Below are positions 1-10,693 of a stretch of 24,091 nt of DNA, one piece after another (position 1 is the first letter of the stretch; each line of letters opens with the position of its first letter). This stretch comes from Ophiothrix spiculata (Eukaryota; Echinodermata; Ophiuroidea; Amphilepidida; Ophiotrichidae): the NCBI GenBank assembly GCA_000969725.1, contig JXSR01S019225.1, one strand, 5' to 3'. The notes under the pieces are model-generated. The model was not told where the DNA came from. It was given only the letters and a program-made list of their open reading frames with translations, and made no database searches. The position numbers and the translations under genes were made by a program.

Positions 1-1398
1 ACGAAATGTATGATTTGGGGCTTTTATCAAGGTCAAGATCAGTTTTAATCCGTGCACAATTTTTTGATTCACGTGGTATTATAATAATAATACAAGTACA
101 CTTGCAAGAATATAAATTGGGTGTACTTTGTTTTCTATCACTATTTGAAACCTTTTTAAGATTACAAATTATATCTGTACACTTGTCTAATATTTTTTAA
201 TATATTACAATTATTCAAATATCAGACTAAAGTGCAAGGCAATATATTGCACTTCCTTCTTTCCTAAATATTATTTCAGGTGATAGACAGTGCTTAAGGG
301 ACACATCTCCTTTGTTCCAAAATTGTTCCAGGACATGCTGCCAGTTTGGGTCGTAAAACCAGTCTGTATGGTGTTTCAATTGGTCTTTTTTATTTGGAAA
401 ACTTAGTATTTTACTTCCCAAATGTTTCAAAATTTGTGCAGAATTGCGATTTTTTTAACATAATATTGGAAACAACAATTTTAAATTTGACTCAAAATTT
501 GGGTAATTTGGGAGGTACCCTCTCTTAAAATCTGTATTTTATGGGTGACATTCAAATTTCATAATGGTACATCCTAACCTTAACCAAAATTTGAGTGCCC
601 TCACCCCTGGTTTAGATTAGTGATGAGGTGTTTTCCTCTTTTTAAGAAGCTATACCAAGGGAATATACCGTCTACTGACATCACTCAGAATAATAGTGGC
701 AAGGTAGAAAAAGGTCACCACAGTTTTCTATTGATCAGATGGATTACAAATTGGACTGGAATTATGTCCACCAGTGTAACCCTAGTAGTAAAATAAACTT
801 CAAAGACAGGTTTCGAGGCAAAATCCACCAGAATCATTTTCTCCAAGTGATTTTAGCTACAATAAAGTTTGAAAATAGGTGTTGTTTGTTATTGAACTTA
901 ATTTTTTCTGACTACAAAGCAATGAGACTGTGCCAAAAACTATCAAAAAAACCTTTAATTTCATTAATTTAATTCATATGCAGGTGTATAGAAATCATGG
1001 GTAGGAACTTTTGACATGTAGTTTATATCATCCAAAATATAATACAATTTCAATATTGTGAAAATTTTGTACAAAATCAACCTTTTAACCTAACCTTTTG
1101 AAAGCTACTTTACAAACAATACACATATTCAGCCCGGGATATTTAGGTGGCAGTGATTTGAATATTTAAAACTGTACATTATTTAGATGTAGATATAATC
1201 ACCTGATAATGTTTTATGTATTACACATCATGATATCTTGTCATATTTTGTGAATTGTTAATAACATGTTATTTCCATAGGAAGTAGGAACCAGATGTTA
1301 TTCATCATTTTGTGCAAGATTTAATCACTAAGAATAATTAGTTATAGAGTGCAACAACTTTTTAGTTAAAAAAAAATACAATCCATTTAAGATTCATA
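1..1398. other. AT-rich non-coding stretch, no recognisable feature
   Basis: I see no gene, RNA gene or paired terminal repeats here. Short ORFs occur on both strands, but their composition (rich in F, I, L, Y, N, K) is what AT-rich DNA gives by chance and no domain is recognisable. The sequence is consistent with intron or intergenic DNA. Confidence 0.6.
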
Positions 1399-1860
1399 TT
1401 TGTGACCCGTCTTATCGAAAGGTACCTTTAGGTCAGCATAGTAAATTACGAGATACAGGCTTTTGAAGCTGAGCATAGTAAAAATCACGTCCAAGGTCAA
1501 ATTTCTAATTTCATCAGAATTGTTACCTTTGAAGTATATTCTATCATATTAATTAGGCCCCAACATCCAAAAATAAGACAAATATTTTTAAAAACAAGAT
1601 AAAAGTCCTCTCTCCATTCAAGTTTTACTAGTACAGAAACTTAAAACTCTATTTTCTCAGAACTATAGTCAGATGTGACTATAGTTTTCTGAATCAGCCC
1701 GATGCCTTTTACCAATTTGGATATAACTTTGCAATCGAACATCCAATAACCAAAGCAAGGTATCATTTTAAAGCTTAAAATATAATCTTTCAGATGAGAC
1801 CAAAAATCAATTTTCAATTTTGGGACCCTTAAGGTACCTTTCAATATGACGGGTCACATT
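1399..1860. mobile_element. TIR element, TGTGACCCGTC family, full-length copy
   Basis: The left end reads TGTGACCCGTCTTATCGAAA followed by GGTACCT, and the reverse complement of the right end reads TGTGACCCGTCATATTGAAA followed by GGTACCT, so the termini are inverted repeats of roughly 27 bp with two or three differences. Two further bases at each end would place a TA dinucleotide on both sides (1397-1398 and 1861-1862), as expected for a TA target-site duplication. There is no transposase ORF, so this is a non-autonomous, MITE-like element of 462 bp. Its right-hand interior (about 1756-1817) resembles that of the 16325-16575 element. TA duplications fit Tc1/mariner-type or some other DNA transposons; the superfamily is not proven. 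Confidence 0.75.
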
Positions 1861-1862
1861 TA

Positions 1863-2764
1863 TTTTGATATACATTTTGTTTTTATTTTATTTTTTCTCT
1901 AAAATGTTTCATGCTGTATAGAGAAACACAGTTACACATAAAATATTAACTTGTAGAAAACAGAAAGGAATCAATGGTCACTCCCTCAAAAATGTTGCCA
2001 TCCCATCTGGTATCTCTAGTGACTTAATTCTTTAATTTAAATTTAAATACTTAAAAGCAAAGTTTCATTATGCAATACTTATCTGTACAATATCTTATTG
2101 GTTCTACACCCCGATATCACACTCTCAGTGCTCTAGTTTTATGAACTTTTCACAAAATACTCCGATGCCCCAAGGGAGACAAGCGTATAGCATCTTCTTT
2201 AAAACTCCACTGATTTATCTACAAATGTTATGTAATGGATATAGCTAAATCACTAAGGATCTCTAAAGACATACTACAGACTTTATGGGTTTGTCCATAT
2301 CAATCGTCACAGTTCTAAATTTTTGGAAAGCGGGTGTTTGGTTGTAGAGGTCCATATTCAATTGTTCCCAGTAATTTCATTCAAAGTCACTTTGTCTAAT
2401 AGCCATATCATCCAATCCTTAAATAATCCAATGTCATTTCTATTTTGTTCTATCCCCACTTTATATAGTCCATCAAATAAGACCAGTTGGGTACTTGGAG
2501 ACCGTTCATGAACTTTGAAGTCCAAAAAATGTTTCGCGCTAAAAATGTCTTGAATCAGGCCACACATGCCCCCACAAGTGTTTGTGAATGGTCCCTCGAC
2601 ATCTAGATGGTCCTGAGGCCTCTCTTTTTGAACTCAAACCAATTTTATGCTCTACTTTTATGAACCTGCATAGAGAAAAAAGTCCACCTCAGCCAAGGGA
2701 AATACATGCATTAAACAGTTGACACCAACTAGATACTTTCCACTTAATGCTTTAGATGTCAAGC
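1863..2764. other. Non-repetitive stretch with a degenerate coding-like patch
   Basis: No complete gene is seen. The right two thirds (about 2160-2640) read as protein-like on the minus strand, but only with frame changes. An imperfect direct repeat of about 50 bp occurs at 2134-2180 and 2648-2700; it shares TGCTCTA, then TTTTATGAAC, then CCAAGGGA, with about 514 bp between copies. The rest is plain AT-rich sequence. Confidence 0.4.
2358..2633 (-). pseudogene. Possible degenerate coding remnant, unidentified
   Basis: The minus strand is open for 91 codons here. The reading includes segments such as GPFTNTCGGMCGLIQDIF and STQLVLFDGLYKVGIEQN, with less of the F/K/N/I bias expected from AT-rich noise. 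After the stop at 2358-2360 a different minus frame continues protein-like text (for example NMDLYNQTPAFQKFRTVTID), which would fit a frameshifted old gene or transposon ORF. A pyrimidine-rich acceptor-like site (tttttctctatgcag) lies upstream on the minus strand near 2670, but the frame it opens is not this one. I recognise no family. Chance is a serious alternative, because one or two ORFs of this size are expected in the window. Confidence 0.18.
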
Positions 2765-3130
2765 TTAGGCCAAAAAAAAAATAATTGTTTGATTGGCGTA
2801 ACATAGAAAAAAAAATAGGGTAGGTAGGTCGGTTTTTTTTTTTTTTTAATAATTTTTTATTTTATTTTTTAAGTCTATGTTTCACATACAAGAACACAAA
2901 ATATATGGCACATATACAAAAACATCTTCACTTTTTCTGTAACACATCTTTTATTTGTCATTTTGAATGTCCTGCAAGCCATATCTTGGGCTCCCATGAA
3001 TCGATTCCCATCAAATTTGGGATTTGAAGGTTTTTTACTATGCTCAAAAAAATAAAAATATCTAGGGTCGGTGGTAAAATTAGGGTAGGTCGGGTTACGC
3101 CAATCAAACAATTTATTTTTTTAGGCCTTA
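2765..3130. mobile_element. 360-bp PIF/Harbinger-like MITE, copy 1, with TTA duplication
   Basis: The element occupies 2768-3127. The left end is GGCC, an A-rich run, then TTGTTTGATTGGCGTAAC. The right end, reverse complemented, is GGCCT, an A-rich run, then the same TTGTTTGATTGGCGTAAC. TTA lies directly outside both ends (2765-2767 and 3128-3130). A three-base TTA target duplication with G-rich termini is characteristic of the PIF/Harbinger superfamily, so a Tourist-like MITE is the best fit. Subterminal blocks (GGGTAGGTAGGTCGG on the left; AGGGTCGG and TAGGGTAGGTCGG on the right) are also complementary in outline. No transposase is encoded; the small minus-strand ORF inside is incidental. 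Confidence 0.8.
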
Positions 3131-3351
3131 CTTTAAGGCTGGCGTAAAGCTTGCTTTATTGACTCCAATTTTAATGTTTTTAATTTTGATAACATTAGAT
3201 AAAAGTATAGACAAGTATGATTTTGGACAAGAAATTTAAAAGGCAATCTGATTATAATGCCATCAGAGTTAACATTTTGACAAGTATTTGTAAAAATTAA
3301 AGTTTTGTTAAACAGAAATAGTCTGAGGCATCTTATTACTTGATGGCTTTA

Positions 3352-3693
3352 AGAACCCTTATGGAAGATTTGTCTAGCACCATTATTAAACATACCATTC
3401 ATGTAACAAGATTGGCATTGGTGTTTCACCCAAGTAGCAACAGCTTCAGTTAGTAGAGTGCAGTCAGTCAAAGATGGTCTGTTGAAACAGCTTTTCTACA
3501 CATCGGAGGTCTGTTTCCTTTGCATGTATTGCAAGCCCACTTTGTAGCAGGAAACAAGAACAAATTGCTCACTAGGCTTTTTGTAGCACCTTACATCCCA
3601 ATGGAAATCAATAGTATCAACATAACCATCTCTGTATCTCTGCAGTTCCTCAATAACTAAACCAACTTTATCTAATAATATAATGATAAACCA
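3352..3693 (-). pseudogene. Coding-like minus-strand patch with one in-frame stop
   Basis: One minus-strand frame is open for 114 codons except for a TAG at 3496-3498. It includes segments such as VIEELQRYRDGYVDTIDFHW, PSEQFVLVSCYKVGLQYMQR and TEAVATWVKHQCQSCYMNGM. The composition (acidic residues, W, H and clustered C) is unlike the AT-rich background. Alternatively the part up to 3595 could be a small exon, since a donor-like GTAAGG follows codon GAT directly (GT at 3593-3594) and an acceptor-like attattag precedes AT-AAA-GTT near 3672. I recognise no family. The opposite strand is also open in one frame, so the coding strand is uncertain, and chance is possible. Confidence 0.2.
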
Positions 3694-3768
3694 TTAAGTG
3701 CATGCCCATAACCAGTTTAGGCAAAAACGAGTTTGTGTATACAATGGGTAAGCCTAATGGTAAAACAC

Positions 3769-3790
3769 TAAACTAAACAAAACAAAACAA
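3769..3790 (+). repeat. Short AAACA-type simple repeat
   Basis: Three to four imperfect AAAC(A) units stand in tandem. This is a short low-complexity tract with no further structure. Confidence 0.6.
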
Positions 3791-3929
3791 TGTCATAGAA
3801 ACAAAACCAAAAAAAAAAAATGAGCTAGAAGTTGTTAACTCAGGATGCTTATTTCTTTTTAATACTTTTCCAAATAAAAAATCAATTTGTTGATAATTTA
3901 AGGAACCTAAATGTTATTGTATCTCAAAA

Positions 3930-3975
3930 TCAACCTTACCGTAAAGATGGATCTTTCAATATGACGAGTCACATA
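3930..3975. mobile_element. Solo right-end fragment of the TGTGACCCGTC family
   Basis: The block AAAATCAACCTTACC...GATCTTTCAATATGACGAGTCACA parallels the right end of the 1399-1860 element (AAAATCAATTTTC... then CTTTCAATATGACGGGTCACA). Only this end is present; no matching left TIR is found upstream, so it is a truncated or decayed copy. The dinucleotide after the terminal CACA is TA, as at the other copies. Confidence 0.6.
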
Positions 3976-4303
3976 TAAAATAAAGTTCAATTGAACATTC
4001 ACAAACATAATATCTGATATACATGATATTGTAACATTTAATTCAACATCACTTAAGCAAGCTGACATTTTCATCTGTTTAGTTTCACATCATATCAAAA
4101 TGATCATTTACTTCTCTCCATTACGAAATATTCAAACTATTCCTCAAGGAAACATATCTTATGTTCCTCTCTGTTACATTATCTTCCTAAGTTACATTTG
4201 ACCAGACGTCCTAGAATCAGATCAAGGAATACAGAGAATGCTGTAGGCGGTATAATACGATTGGAAATATATGGGACAACTCAATAAAATTATGACAATT
4301 TGA

Positions 4304-4334
4304 CTTGATACTATTGGTAAGCAATAGTATCAAG
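4304..4334. repeat. Perfect 13-bp hairpin with 5-nt loop
   Basis: CTTGATACTATTG (4304-4316) and CAATAGTATCAAG (4322-4334) are exact reverse complements around the loop GTAAG. The loop is too small for a microRNA precursor. The function is unknown and it may be a decayed palindromic repeat. Confidence 0.7.
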
Positions 4335-4470
4335 ATATTGGATGAAAGATATATTCTTCTTAGCTGCTAATAAAACTTGATTTGTATATTTCTCTTGTAA
4401 CATTGGGCACAATAATGTGTATCTTTCTACGAATAATATGGGGATATTATAGTGTACTATGCTTCCCTGA

Positions 4471-4665
4471 TTTGTATTTTCATGCCACCTTAGAACACTT
4501 TACAGGTGTTTGCTGACCAACGTGGGCCAAGTAAGCTCCATTCTATATGAAGTATCATTTCAGGTACTGCGGCAACCTCTAATGGCATTGAACCTTGTTA
4601 GCCCACATTATACACCATTGCAGCGTGGGTCAACTCCTCAACTCTTATTCTGTGGGACGCACTGA
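4471..4665 (+). other. Protein-like 64-codon open frame, unidentified
   Basis: The plus strand is open from a TGA at 4468 to a TGA at 4663. It includes HLRTLYRCLLTNVGQVSSIL and QVLRQPLMALNLVSPHYTPL. The sequence is less AT-rich than its surroundings. An acceptor-like tatcatttcag sits inside it near 4554-4564, so a terminal exon beginning VLRQPL is conceivable, and caccttag near 4485-4492 is a second acceptor-like site. No family is recognised. Just downstream (to about 4740) the base composition stays higher and an ATTGG box (inverted CCAAT) is present. Chance cannot be excluded. Confidence 0.15.
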
Positions 4666-5055
4666 TGTCACATACTAGAATGCTGTTCTCTGATTGGTCA
4701 ATTGCGGCTGTTCCATGTTACTCCCTGGCGTGAAACATTGCATTGGAGGTCAATGAAAAAGTCTACAAAATTTACATTTTCAGCTACATTAATTTTTGTA
4801 TCAACCCCTTTCTTTGATATATTGTTCAAAAATGTGTCTTTCATCTTTGTTGTAAGTAAATATGAATGAATCAGAGCGGAAACATAAAATATTGTGGAAA
4901 TATTGGTTCACTCCATAGACATCGCACAGTAAGTTTCACTCCAGTAACAAGGACTGAGTACGCCAAATTCAACAACTGCGTCCGACAGAATACATTCAAG
5001 ACAATTAGCAGTTGGTTCCTTGTCCATATAGAAATTTCAAGCACACTCAATTTTT

Positions 5056-5130
5056 GGCAGCAGCGGGGTTCGAACTTGGGACCTTCAACACTACAAGCAT
5101 GCACCTAACCATTTGAGCTAACTTGACTGC
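5056..5130 (-). mobile_element. tRNA-derived SINE head (or tRNA pseudogene)
   Basis: Read on the minus strand, this block has the order of a tRNA: an A-box-like TAGCTCAAATGGTTAGG (about 5104-5120), an anticodon-arm-length interval, then a B-box-like AGTTCGAACCCCG (about 5065-5077). The T stem is largely mispaired (CCAAG against CCCCG) and the acceptor ends do not pair well, so a working tRNA is unlikely. Unique-looking sequence continues on the minus strand to about 4870 and could be the SINE body. The A and B boxes would be the internal RNA polymerase III promoter of the SINE. Confidence 0.6.
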
Positions 5131-5258
5131 TCATACATGCTGTTAATGTCAATTATAACTTTTAAATACCAAAACCATTTAGTTTTGCATTTGATATGAA
5201 ACTCCATGATTAACAAATATTTGGTGAACCATCAAATGTCACCACATACGTCACTCCT

Positions 5259-5281
5259 ATCACATTAGCCACTAATGTGAT
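5259..5281. repeat. Perfect 10-bp hairpin with 3-nt loop
   Basis: ATCACATTAG (5259-5268) and CTAATGTGAT (5272-5281) are exact reverse complements around CCA. No function is evident. Confidence 0.6.
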
Positions 5282-6343
5282 GCAATATATACCATGTGTC
5301 CAAAAAATGTAGAAAAATTGCTGATCAATGTGGAAACATGATAGCAGTTGGAGACATTACTTATAATACATTCCTCTTAGTACATGCTCATATCACTGCA
5401 TCTTTATTTGTTGAGTTATCAACAAAGAAAGTGAGAAATGCATTGGCACAAAATTTAAAAAAATTACTATAAAACTATTTCTCATTTCTTTTTCATTGAT
5501 GTTCATTATATTGTACAAAATTATAAATTGGTCTTATGACTATTTAAGTAATGATCTCAACATCAACTGTCTTTTTTTTCATAGTTTTGAAATTTAAACT
5601 GTTAAAAACAACTTTACCCTCGGAAAATCATAATTCAGTATGTTTTAAACTTTCAAGCTATAGTTTATTGACCAGTTTGATGTTAATAGGTTTTTTGAAA
5701 TGTGTGGAATAGAATAGATCTATGGTGGAATGGAGATACCCTAATTTACATAAAACATATACATACTATATAGAAGACGGCTAATTTATCCATGAAAATT
5801 TAGTTTAATATAACACACAAGTAGCACCAATTTAAATCTTCATGAAATCATTAAATGGGACACCTGGTACAAATAGAGAATTTACAACTGTTAAAATAGG
5901 ACGTTTTTAATATTTATTTCCAAGCAGCGATCCTTTGATTATCTTTCACCATTCTGACTCTGGATCTATGTTGTTGCAGTTGATAAGTGACATTATGTCC
6001 TTGGGATAAAATGTTCTTGTAATGAACCATGTAGATCAAATGTCATCATATATACCACATGTCCATCATATTGGTAAAGATAATGTCAAGTCATGTACCT
6101 GTGAATACAAGATTGGTCTGATATTACATCCTGCAGGCAGGTGTGCTTCCAATTGCCTGATCATATAGGGTATTTGTGGAACAGTGTTCCCACTAAAGCC
6201 AACATGCAATATTTGTGCAAGCCTTTTCAAAAAAAAAAAGTGGAAATGATTTTCGTTTTCCAGCTTACAAATAAGAGCAATGAAGACAAAAAATAAGGGT
6301 TTAAGTTTTACAATGTATGGTAAGATTGAAATGACACAAGATT
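5282..6343. other. AT-rich non-coding stretch
   Basis: I find no repeats with paired ends and no gene. If the candidate exon at 6344-6591 is real, the right part would be its 3' untranslated region on the minus strand. The nearest AATAAA signals on that strand would be at about 5914 and 5403 (TTTATT on the plus strand). Confidence 0.4.
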
Positions 6344-6591
6344 TTACTGACGATTTTCTTCAAAAAATTTCGAATTGTTTTTTGAGGTTGTGTGTGAGTG
6401 ATCAGTAATTGCAAGATGTTGATTTTCTAAAGATAAAATACTTGGTGCATTCCGTTCAACAGTAGATTTGTTTTCATTGCATCTATTGGAGGTGCACAGT
6501 GACAACTTTTCACAACCTATCAAATCATTTTTTTCTCCAAGCAAATCCTCAGGAATTTTGAAAAATGGCATAATATCGACATAATTGGACC
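6344..6591 (-). CDS. Weak candidate terminal exon, unidentified hydrophilic protein end
   Basis: On the minus strand this block is open from a possible acceptor (AG at 6592-6593) to the TAA at 6344-6346. An internal ATG gives a 75-residue reading starting MPFFKIPEDLLGEKNDLIGC and ending KFFEENRQ. The composition is hydrophilic and acidic, with few F or Y, unlike most ORFs in the window, although the strand is A-rich and that alone favours K, N and E. A T-rich tract lies upstream on the minus strand (about 6610-6650), but the acceptor itself is weak. The preceding candidate piece at 7053-7088 ends in phase 1 (CCA G, then GTAAAC), which joins this one in frame. No domain is recognised. Confidence 0.2.
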
Positions 6592-7052
6592 CTTTTCACC
6601 ATTTACTTTTTTAGTGACAAACAAACAAATAAAAAACCAAGAAAAACCCTTATTTCACTTTTACTCTTTCTAAGACGAAAGGTTTGAAGCCGTCTTTTTC
6701 TTCTCCTCATCAATGTTCATACACACAACCATTATATTTTGTTATGATATACTAGGTCCTTTATCTACTTCAATTGACAATTTTACAAAACCATATTTCA
6801 ACCATCTATTCCTATTCTCATGTAACATTCATGTTATGTCAAATGTTTACAGACAGTTATAAATACAAATCTTCTAGCAAGTGTCATAGACCACACAGTC
6901 ACTAGGGTTTGCACCTAACTGTCCCGCATATGTATATATGTTGGCAGTGTAAGAGCATTGTTTCCAGGCTCAATTCACTCTCAGCAACCACATCTGTCAT
7001 ACATGCCATCACTCACATCATTGTATTAAGCTTAAAGGTTATCTGTGTTTAC

Positions 7053-7088
7053 CTGGGTTCTTCTGATACATGCTGTAAAGCTTAGAGA
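7053..7088 (-). CDS. Weak candidate 36-bp internal exon
   Basis: On the minus strand an acceptor-like tcactttgtcag precedes a 36-nt open piece encoding SKLYSMYQKNP, which is followed by a donor-like CCAG/GTAAAC (GT at 7051-7052). The phase (one base carried over) matches the candidate exon at 6344-6591. The frame stays open a little further upstream, to a TGA near 7106. Such small splice-flanked pieces are easy to find by eye, so this is only a pointer. Confidence 0.12.
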
Positions 7089-7109
7089 CTGACAAAGTGA
7101 CATCTCAAC

Positions 7110-7980
7110 ATTGCCTACATCTCCCCTTTTGAACCACGAATCATGGTGTCTCCTATCAAATTACAAAGACATATGCGCCCATCCACCACAAACTTGCAAT
7201 AAATTTGACCCTGGTCGAATTTGTTTTATTACAGATTCAAAAAAAAAGTTAAGTTTTAAAATGATGTTTGTTTCAAATTCATACGAGTTTTGATTCTAAA
7301 AGCATGACATTTAAGAATACCTCAAACCTAGAAAAGTATTCATGTTATGCACATTTCCAATGTGACTACATTTAGAAAATGATAGTTTTAATATATTTTG
7401 GAGTTGAAATTAAAGCTGATATTTTGCTATAGAGTTAAAGAAAGGCATGAACATTTCAAATCTGCAAAAATAATGATTTTGTCAAAATACAACTTATGTA
7501 TGTATTTTGTACTGTAACTCAAAATGAAAACTGCCAACTTTACTGGGTGTATGTGATGCATGGTTACATTTATTGAAGTTTCCGACACTATTTCAGCCAC
7601 TCATCATGTCTTTAACGTAACATTCATGTTTATGACGTATGTATGTTTCGTTGTAGTTAATCTTGCTGTAGTATGTGTCAAGGACAAAGCCATGGGATGA
7701 GTAGATTTATACATCTGCCTCCAATATTTAACAAGCTGTAAAGCTTGGTAAGGTGTGCATACACAATCTAGCAATATTAGACCTGATGTCTCTAATAACG
7801 TGACCAGATTAAGCAAAAAGAGAGGGAAATTGGGCAGATTCAATGTTTACTTCCAATCATGACTTATGATACTTTAATATAGAGATTACAGTTTATCATG
7901 TGGGTGCAAGAAAGTTGTATATGCAATAGCAGCCATTTTTCATAATTTTGTATTGCACACTGATATAATGTCCCCTCTTG
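7110..7980. other. AT-rich non-coding stretch
   Basis: No repeat family or gene is recognised. A minus-strand ORF of 79 codons (7604-7843) overlaps a pyrimidine-rich, acceptor-like minus-strand run near 7800-7835. It has no recognisable domain and no good donor, so I do not call it. Confidence 0.4.
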
Positions 7981-8021
7981 AAATAGTTCTTCAGGTCACA
8001 ATGTCACATGAAGAACCATTT
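7981..8021. repeat. 13-bp inverted repeat, one mismatch
   Basis: AAATAGTTCTTCA (7981-7993) pairs with TGAAGAACCATTT (8009-8021) with one mismatch, across a 15-nt spacer that itself holds two GTCACA-like direct repeats. No known family. Confidence 0.5.
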
Positions 8022-8343
8022 CAAGAACAGTGACATATGGCAAGGAAATTTCGAGGGATTTTACAAATTCTAGTGAAAAGGCATTATATACATATAACTT
8101 AAGGCAGCCATTGTAGATACGGCTTCCTTGCACTCACATGACAAGTTGACCTTTGTTAATATAACCAAGGAAATGGCTAGGTTAATTACAATAAATTCAC
8201 ATCAAATTATGATCCATTAGTTGCCTCCCATCATGTGTCACATAGGAAAGCAAACAGCCCATCATTACAAAGATCAACAAGTGAAAAATAAAAGCCATGG
8301 AATAGCTGCCATAAGGTTTTGTTGCATGATCATTAAAATCAGA

Positions 8344-8539
8344 TTGCACTTGTTGTAAAATAACTGTAACATATTTTACCTTTTTAAGATATTTTGGGAA
8401 ATTTCTGAAGTCCGTTTTTTATTGATATTATAATTGCACTTGTTGAAAAAATAACTATAAAAAATCTTTTAACACATATTTTACCTCTTTTTGATTTTTT
8501 GGGAAATTTCTGAAGCCCAATTTTTATTGATATTATAAT
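8344..8539 (+). repeat. Two-unit diverged tandem repeat (90 and 106 bp)
   Basis: Unit 1 (8344-8433) and unit 2 (8434-8539) both begin TTGCACTTGTTG. They share ATATTTTACCT, GGGAAATTTCTGAAG and TTTTTATTGATATTATAA in the same order. Unit 2 carries a short insertion after its AACTATAA segment. This looks like a single old tandem duplication of AT-rich sequence. Confidence 0.85.
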
Positions 8540-9553
8540 TATAAATTTGTAACATTACCTTGTTATTTCCGCCATATGAAATAATCTTTTATTTGGGATT
8601 ATTTAAATTTGAGGAAAGTAGTGTTTAATATTAAGAATAAAAAGTAAGCAAAAATAATTTTAAAAAAAGTAATAATTGATTTTTTCTTTATTAAGTTAAA
8701 GCAAAGTTGAACCTCATACATACTACTCTATAGAATGACATTTATGGCTATCTCCAAAGGACATTATTAAACTGCAGGGTTTAAGAATATTGCTTTACCC
8801 CAACCTCTACCAATTTACAAGAAATTACAATTTACTGTCAATACTACAATATTGCAATTTTGCCATGAGTTTATTTTTAATAATTAATTATATAACTGAA
8901 GAAGTTATTTTTAAATAAATTGCCTATCTTCAATTGGAAGTGTTCATCTGCCACACTAAAGCCAAAAGAGTTACAATCTTCTGAAGACAGCCATATTATT
9001 TCAAATTAGGTGCAGAGTTCATCTTAAGAATCATATCTGAAATAACTATTTAGGACTTATTATCTTTGGCATAACCACAAGAGGTACAACAGCATGCCTA
9101 TTACTTCATTTGTTGGTTGAATAAAGCCCATTTGTTGGTTAATTTATACCCTTTTCAGTAAAATTTGTGAGAAAAGCGCAAATGCCTTTTTATTTGGAAA
9201 CTGGTAAAATTTCAACCATGTGCAATATTGATGTTACAAGTAAATTGCATCTATAATGACCCATAAAAACTATGTGGTAATTTATTTGTAGTTTTTCCAT
9301 ATTTTCTAGTAATTTGCAACCATTTTTACCATTTCTTTTGAAGGGAAAATAATTTGTGTATAAAACTTAACAAGGATTTTGAGAAAATTTGAGCTTTCTT
9401 CGGGTATCAAAATCTCAAATTTAGCAGCTAAAAGTGGCAGGAAATTAATTTAGGCCCAAAATTGTCTGCTTTCTAAACTTTTCTCTTTTGTTATGTTTAT
9501 TTCAAAGGTTCAGATTTACAATAAAAACAGGATTAGATTCTCAATAGGTCTAT
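8540..9553. other. AT-rich non-coding stretch
   Basis: Very AT-rich, with runs such as TTAATAATTAATTATATAA near 8877-8895. I see no paired repeats and no gene. Confidence 0.55.
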
Positions 9554-10156
9554 TTAAAATCAAAAACTTTCTTTAATTTTAGTCGAAGAATATTGAACAA
9601 TATCATGTTTTCTCATTAATTTTGGCGGATATTTTGACTTTTTAAAATATTTTGCTTGAATTATTTTCCACGTTATACCCCAGATTCTGCAATTGTCACA
9701 GAAAATATGTAACACGGAAAACTTTGGACCTTAAATTCAACCTAACTGGGTCAATTTGAGACCATTGATTCTCTAATGAAACAAAAAATCCCTCAAAGGA
9801 ACTATTTAAGAAAAAAATATTCCACAGAATCTGCCATTAGTAATCAAACAAAAATTACACTATAAACTGGGCGTATAATATGACAGTGTATGCGTGCTAT
9901 TTCCGGGCGTGTGGCCAATTTGCCACTGCTACAACCTGAACTTGTAAAGGGTCTAATTGATCTAGCTCATAGTCCTACATTAACTCTGGAAATATGTAGT
10001 GCATTGCTGAAAGGGTTCTTTTGTACAGTAAACACTTTTTCCCATATTTTCAAAATAAGGATCATTTGGAAAAGGCCAAACAAACATATATTTTTGAAGG
10101 GCCTTAAAGGTATTAGCCATGCTTTCACTTGGCAATAAAAACTTGGGAAAACTAAA

Positions 10157-10514
10157 TTAAAGGGGCAATTCATGATTCACTTTTCACCATCAAGGTCACC
10201 ACTATCAAAATTGAGTTTTTTAGCTTAAAAGGACCCTCAAGTGGTATATATGTTACGATCCCCAAACCATTCTTTCATATGTGCTTGCATTTTTGAGAAA
10301 AATGAGAAAATGTGTCATTTTCTAATTATTGTCGGGGCCCTGACAGTAATTACAACACAGTAGTCTATGGGGATTTCTCCAAATGCTGAAAAGCTTGTAA
10401 CTTGGAAACGAATGGTCGGAATCGAGTGAAGTTTTCAGTTTATATTTATGTTGTACTCTTCTTTTTATTTAGCTAGAAAAGAGACCACCTAAAAATCATG
10501 AATTGCACCTTTAA
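10157..10514. mobile_element. 358-bp TIR element bounded by TTAA
   Basis: The left end TTAAAGGGGCAATTCATGAT (10157-10176) and the reverse complement of the right end TTAAAGGTGCAATTCATGAT are the same apart from one base, and the match extends one base further. TTAA (or TA) at both outer ends could be the target duplication, as in piggyBac-like (TTAA) or TA-targeting elements. There is no ORF of transposase size. The interior includes a near-palindromic GTCGGGGCCCTGAC around 10331. It lies wholly inside the 1045-bp duplicated unit. Confidence 0.75.
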
Positions 10515-10693
10515 ATCAATGAGAGATTTTGTAGAAATCAAAATAAACAAATAAATTCCTGTTATTTGCTCATAAAAGATGGTTTTCAACCAAATATCTT
10601 AAAATCAAAAACTTTCTTTAATTTTAGTCGAAGAATATTGAACAATATCATGTTTTCTCATTAATTTTGGCGGATATTTTGACTTTTTAAAAT

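Larger units (their letters stand above)
3131..4303. other. Mostly non-coding; holds a coding-like patch and a solo TIR
   Basis: This stretch contains the weak minus-strand coding candidate at 3352-3693, an AAACA-rich simple repeat (3769-3790), a run of about ten A near 3811, and a solo transposon end at 3930-3975. Between them I see only AT-rich sequence. Confidence 0.45.

Noticed and set aside
4304-4334. MicroRNA-like hairpin
   Set aside because: The stem is only 13 bp with a 5-nt loop, too small for a precursor.
5056-5130. Functional tRNA gene
   Set aside because: The T stem and acceptor stem do not pair properly; a SINE head or pseudo-tRNA fits better.
7604-7843. 79-codon minus-strand ORF next to a pyrimidine tract
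   Set aside because: No donor site, no domain and no phase match with other candidates; chance is sufficient.
8344-8450. ATTGCACTTGT resembling the 5' end of the miR-92 family, twice
   Set aside because: It lies in a tandem repeat without any hairpin of precursor size; the match is short and probably coincidental.
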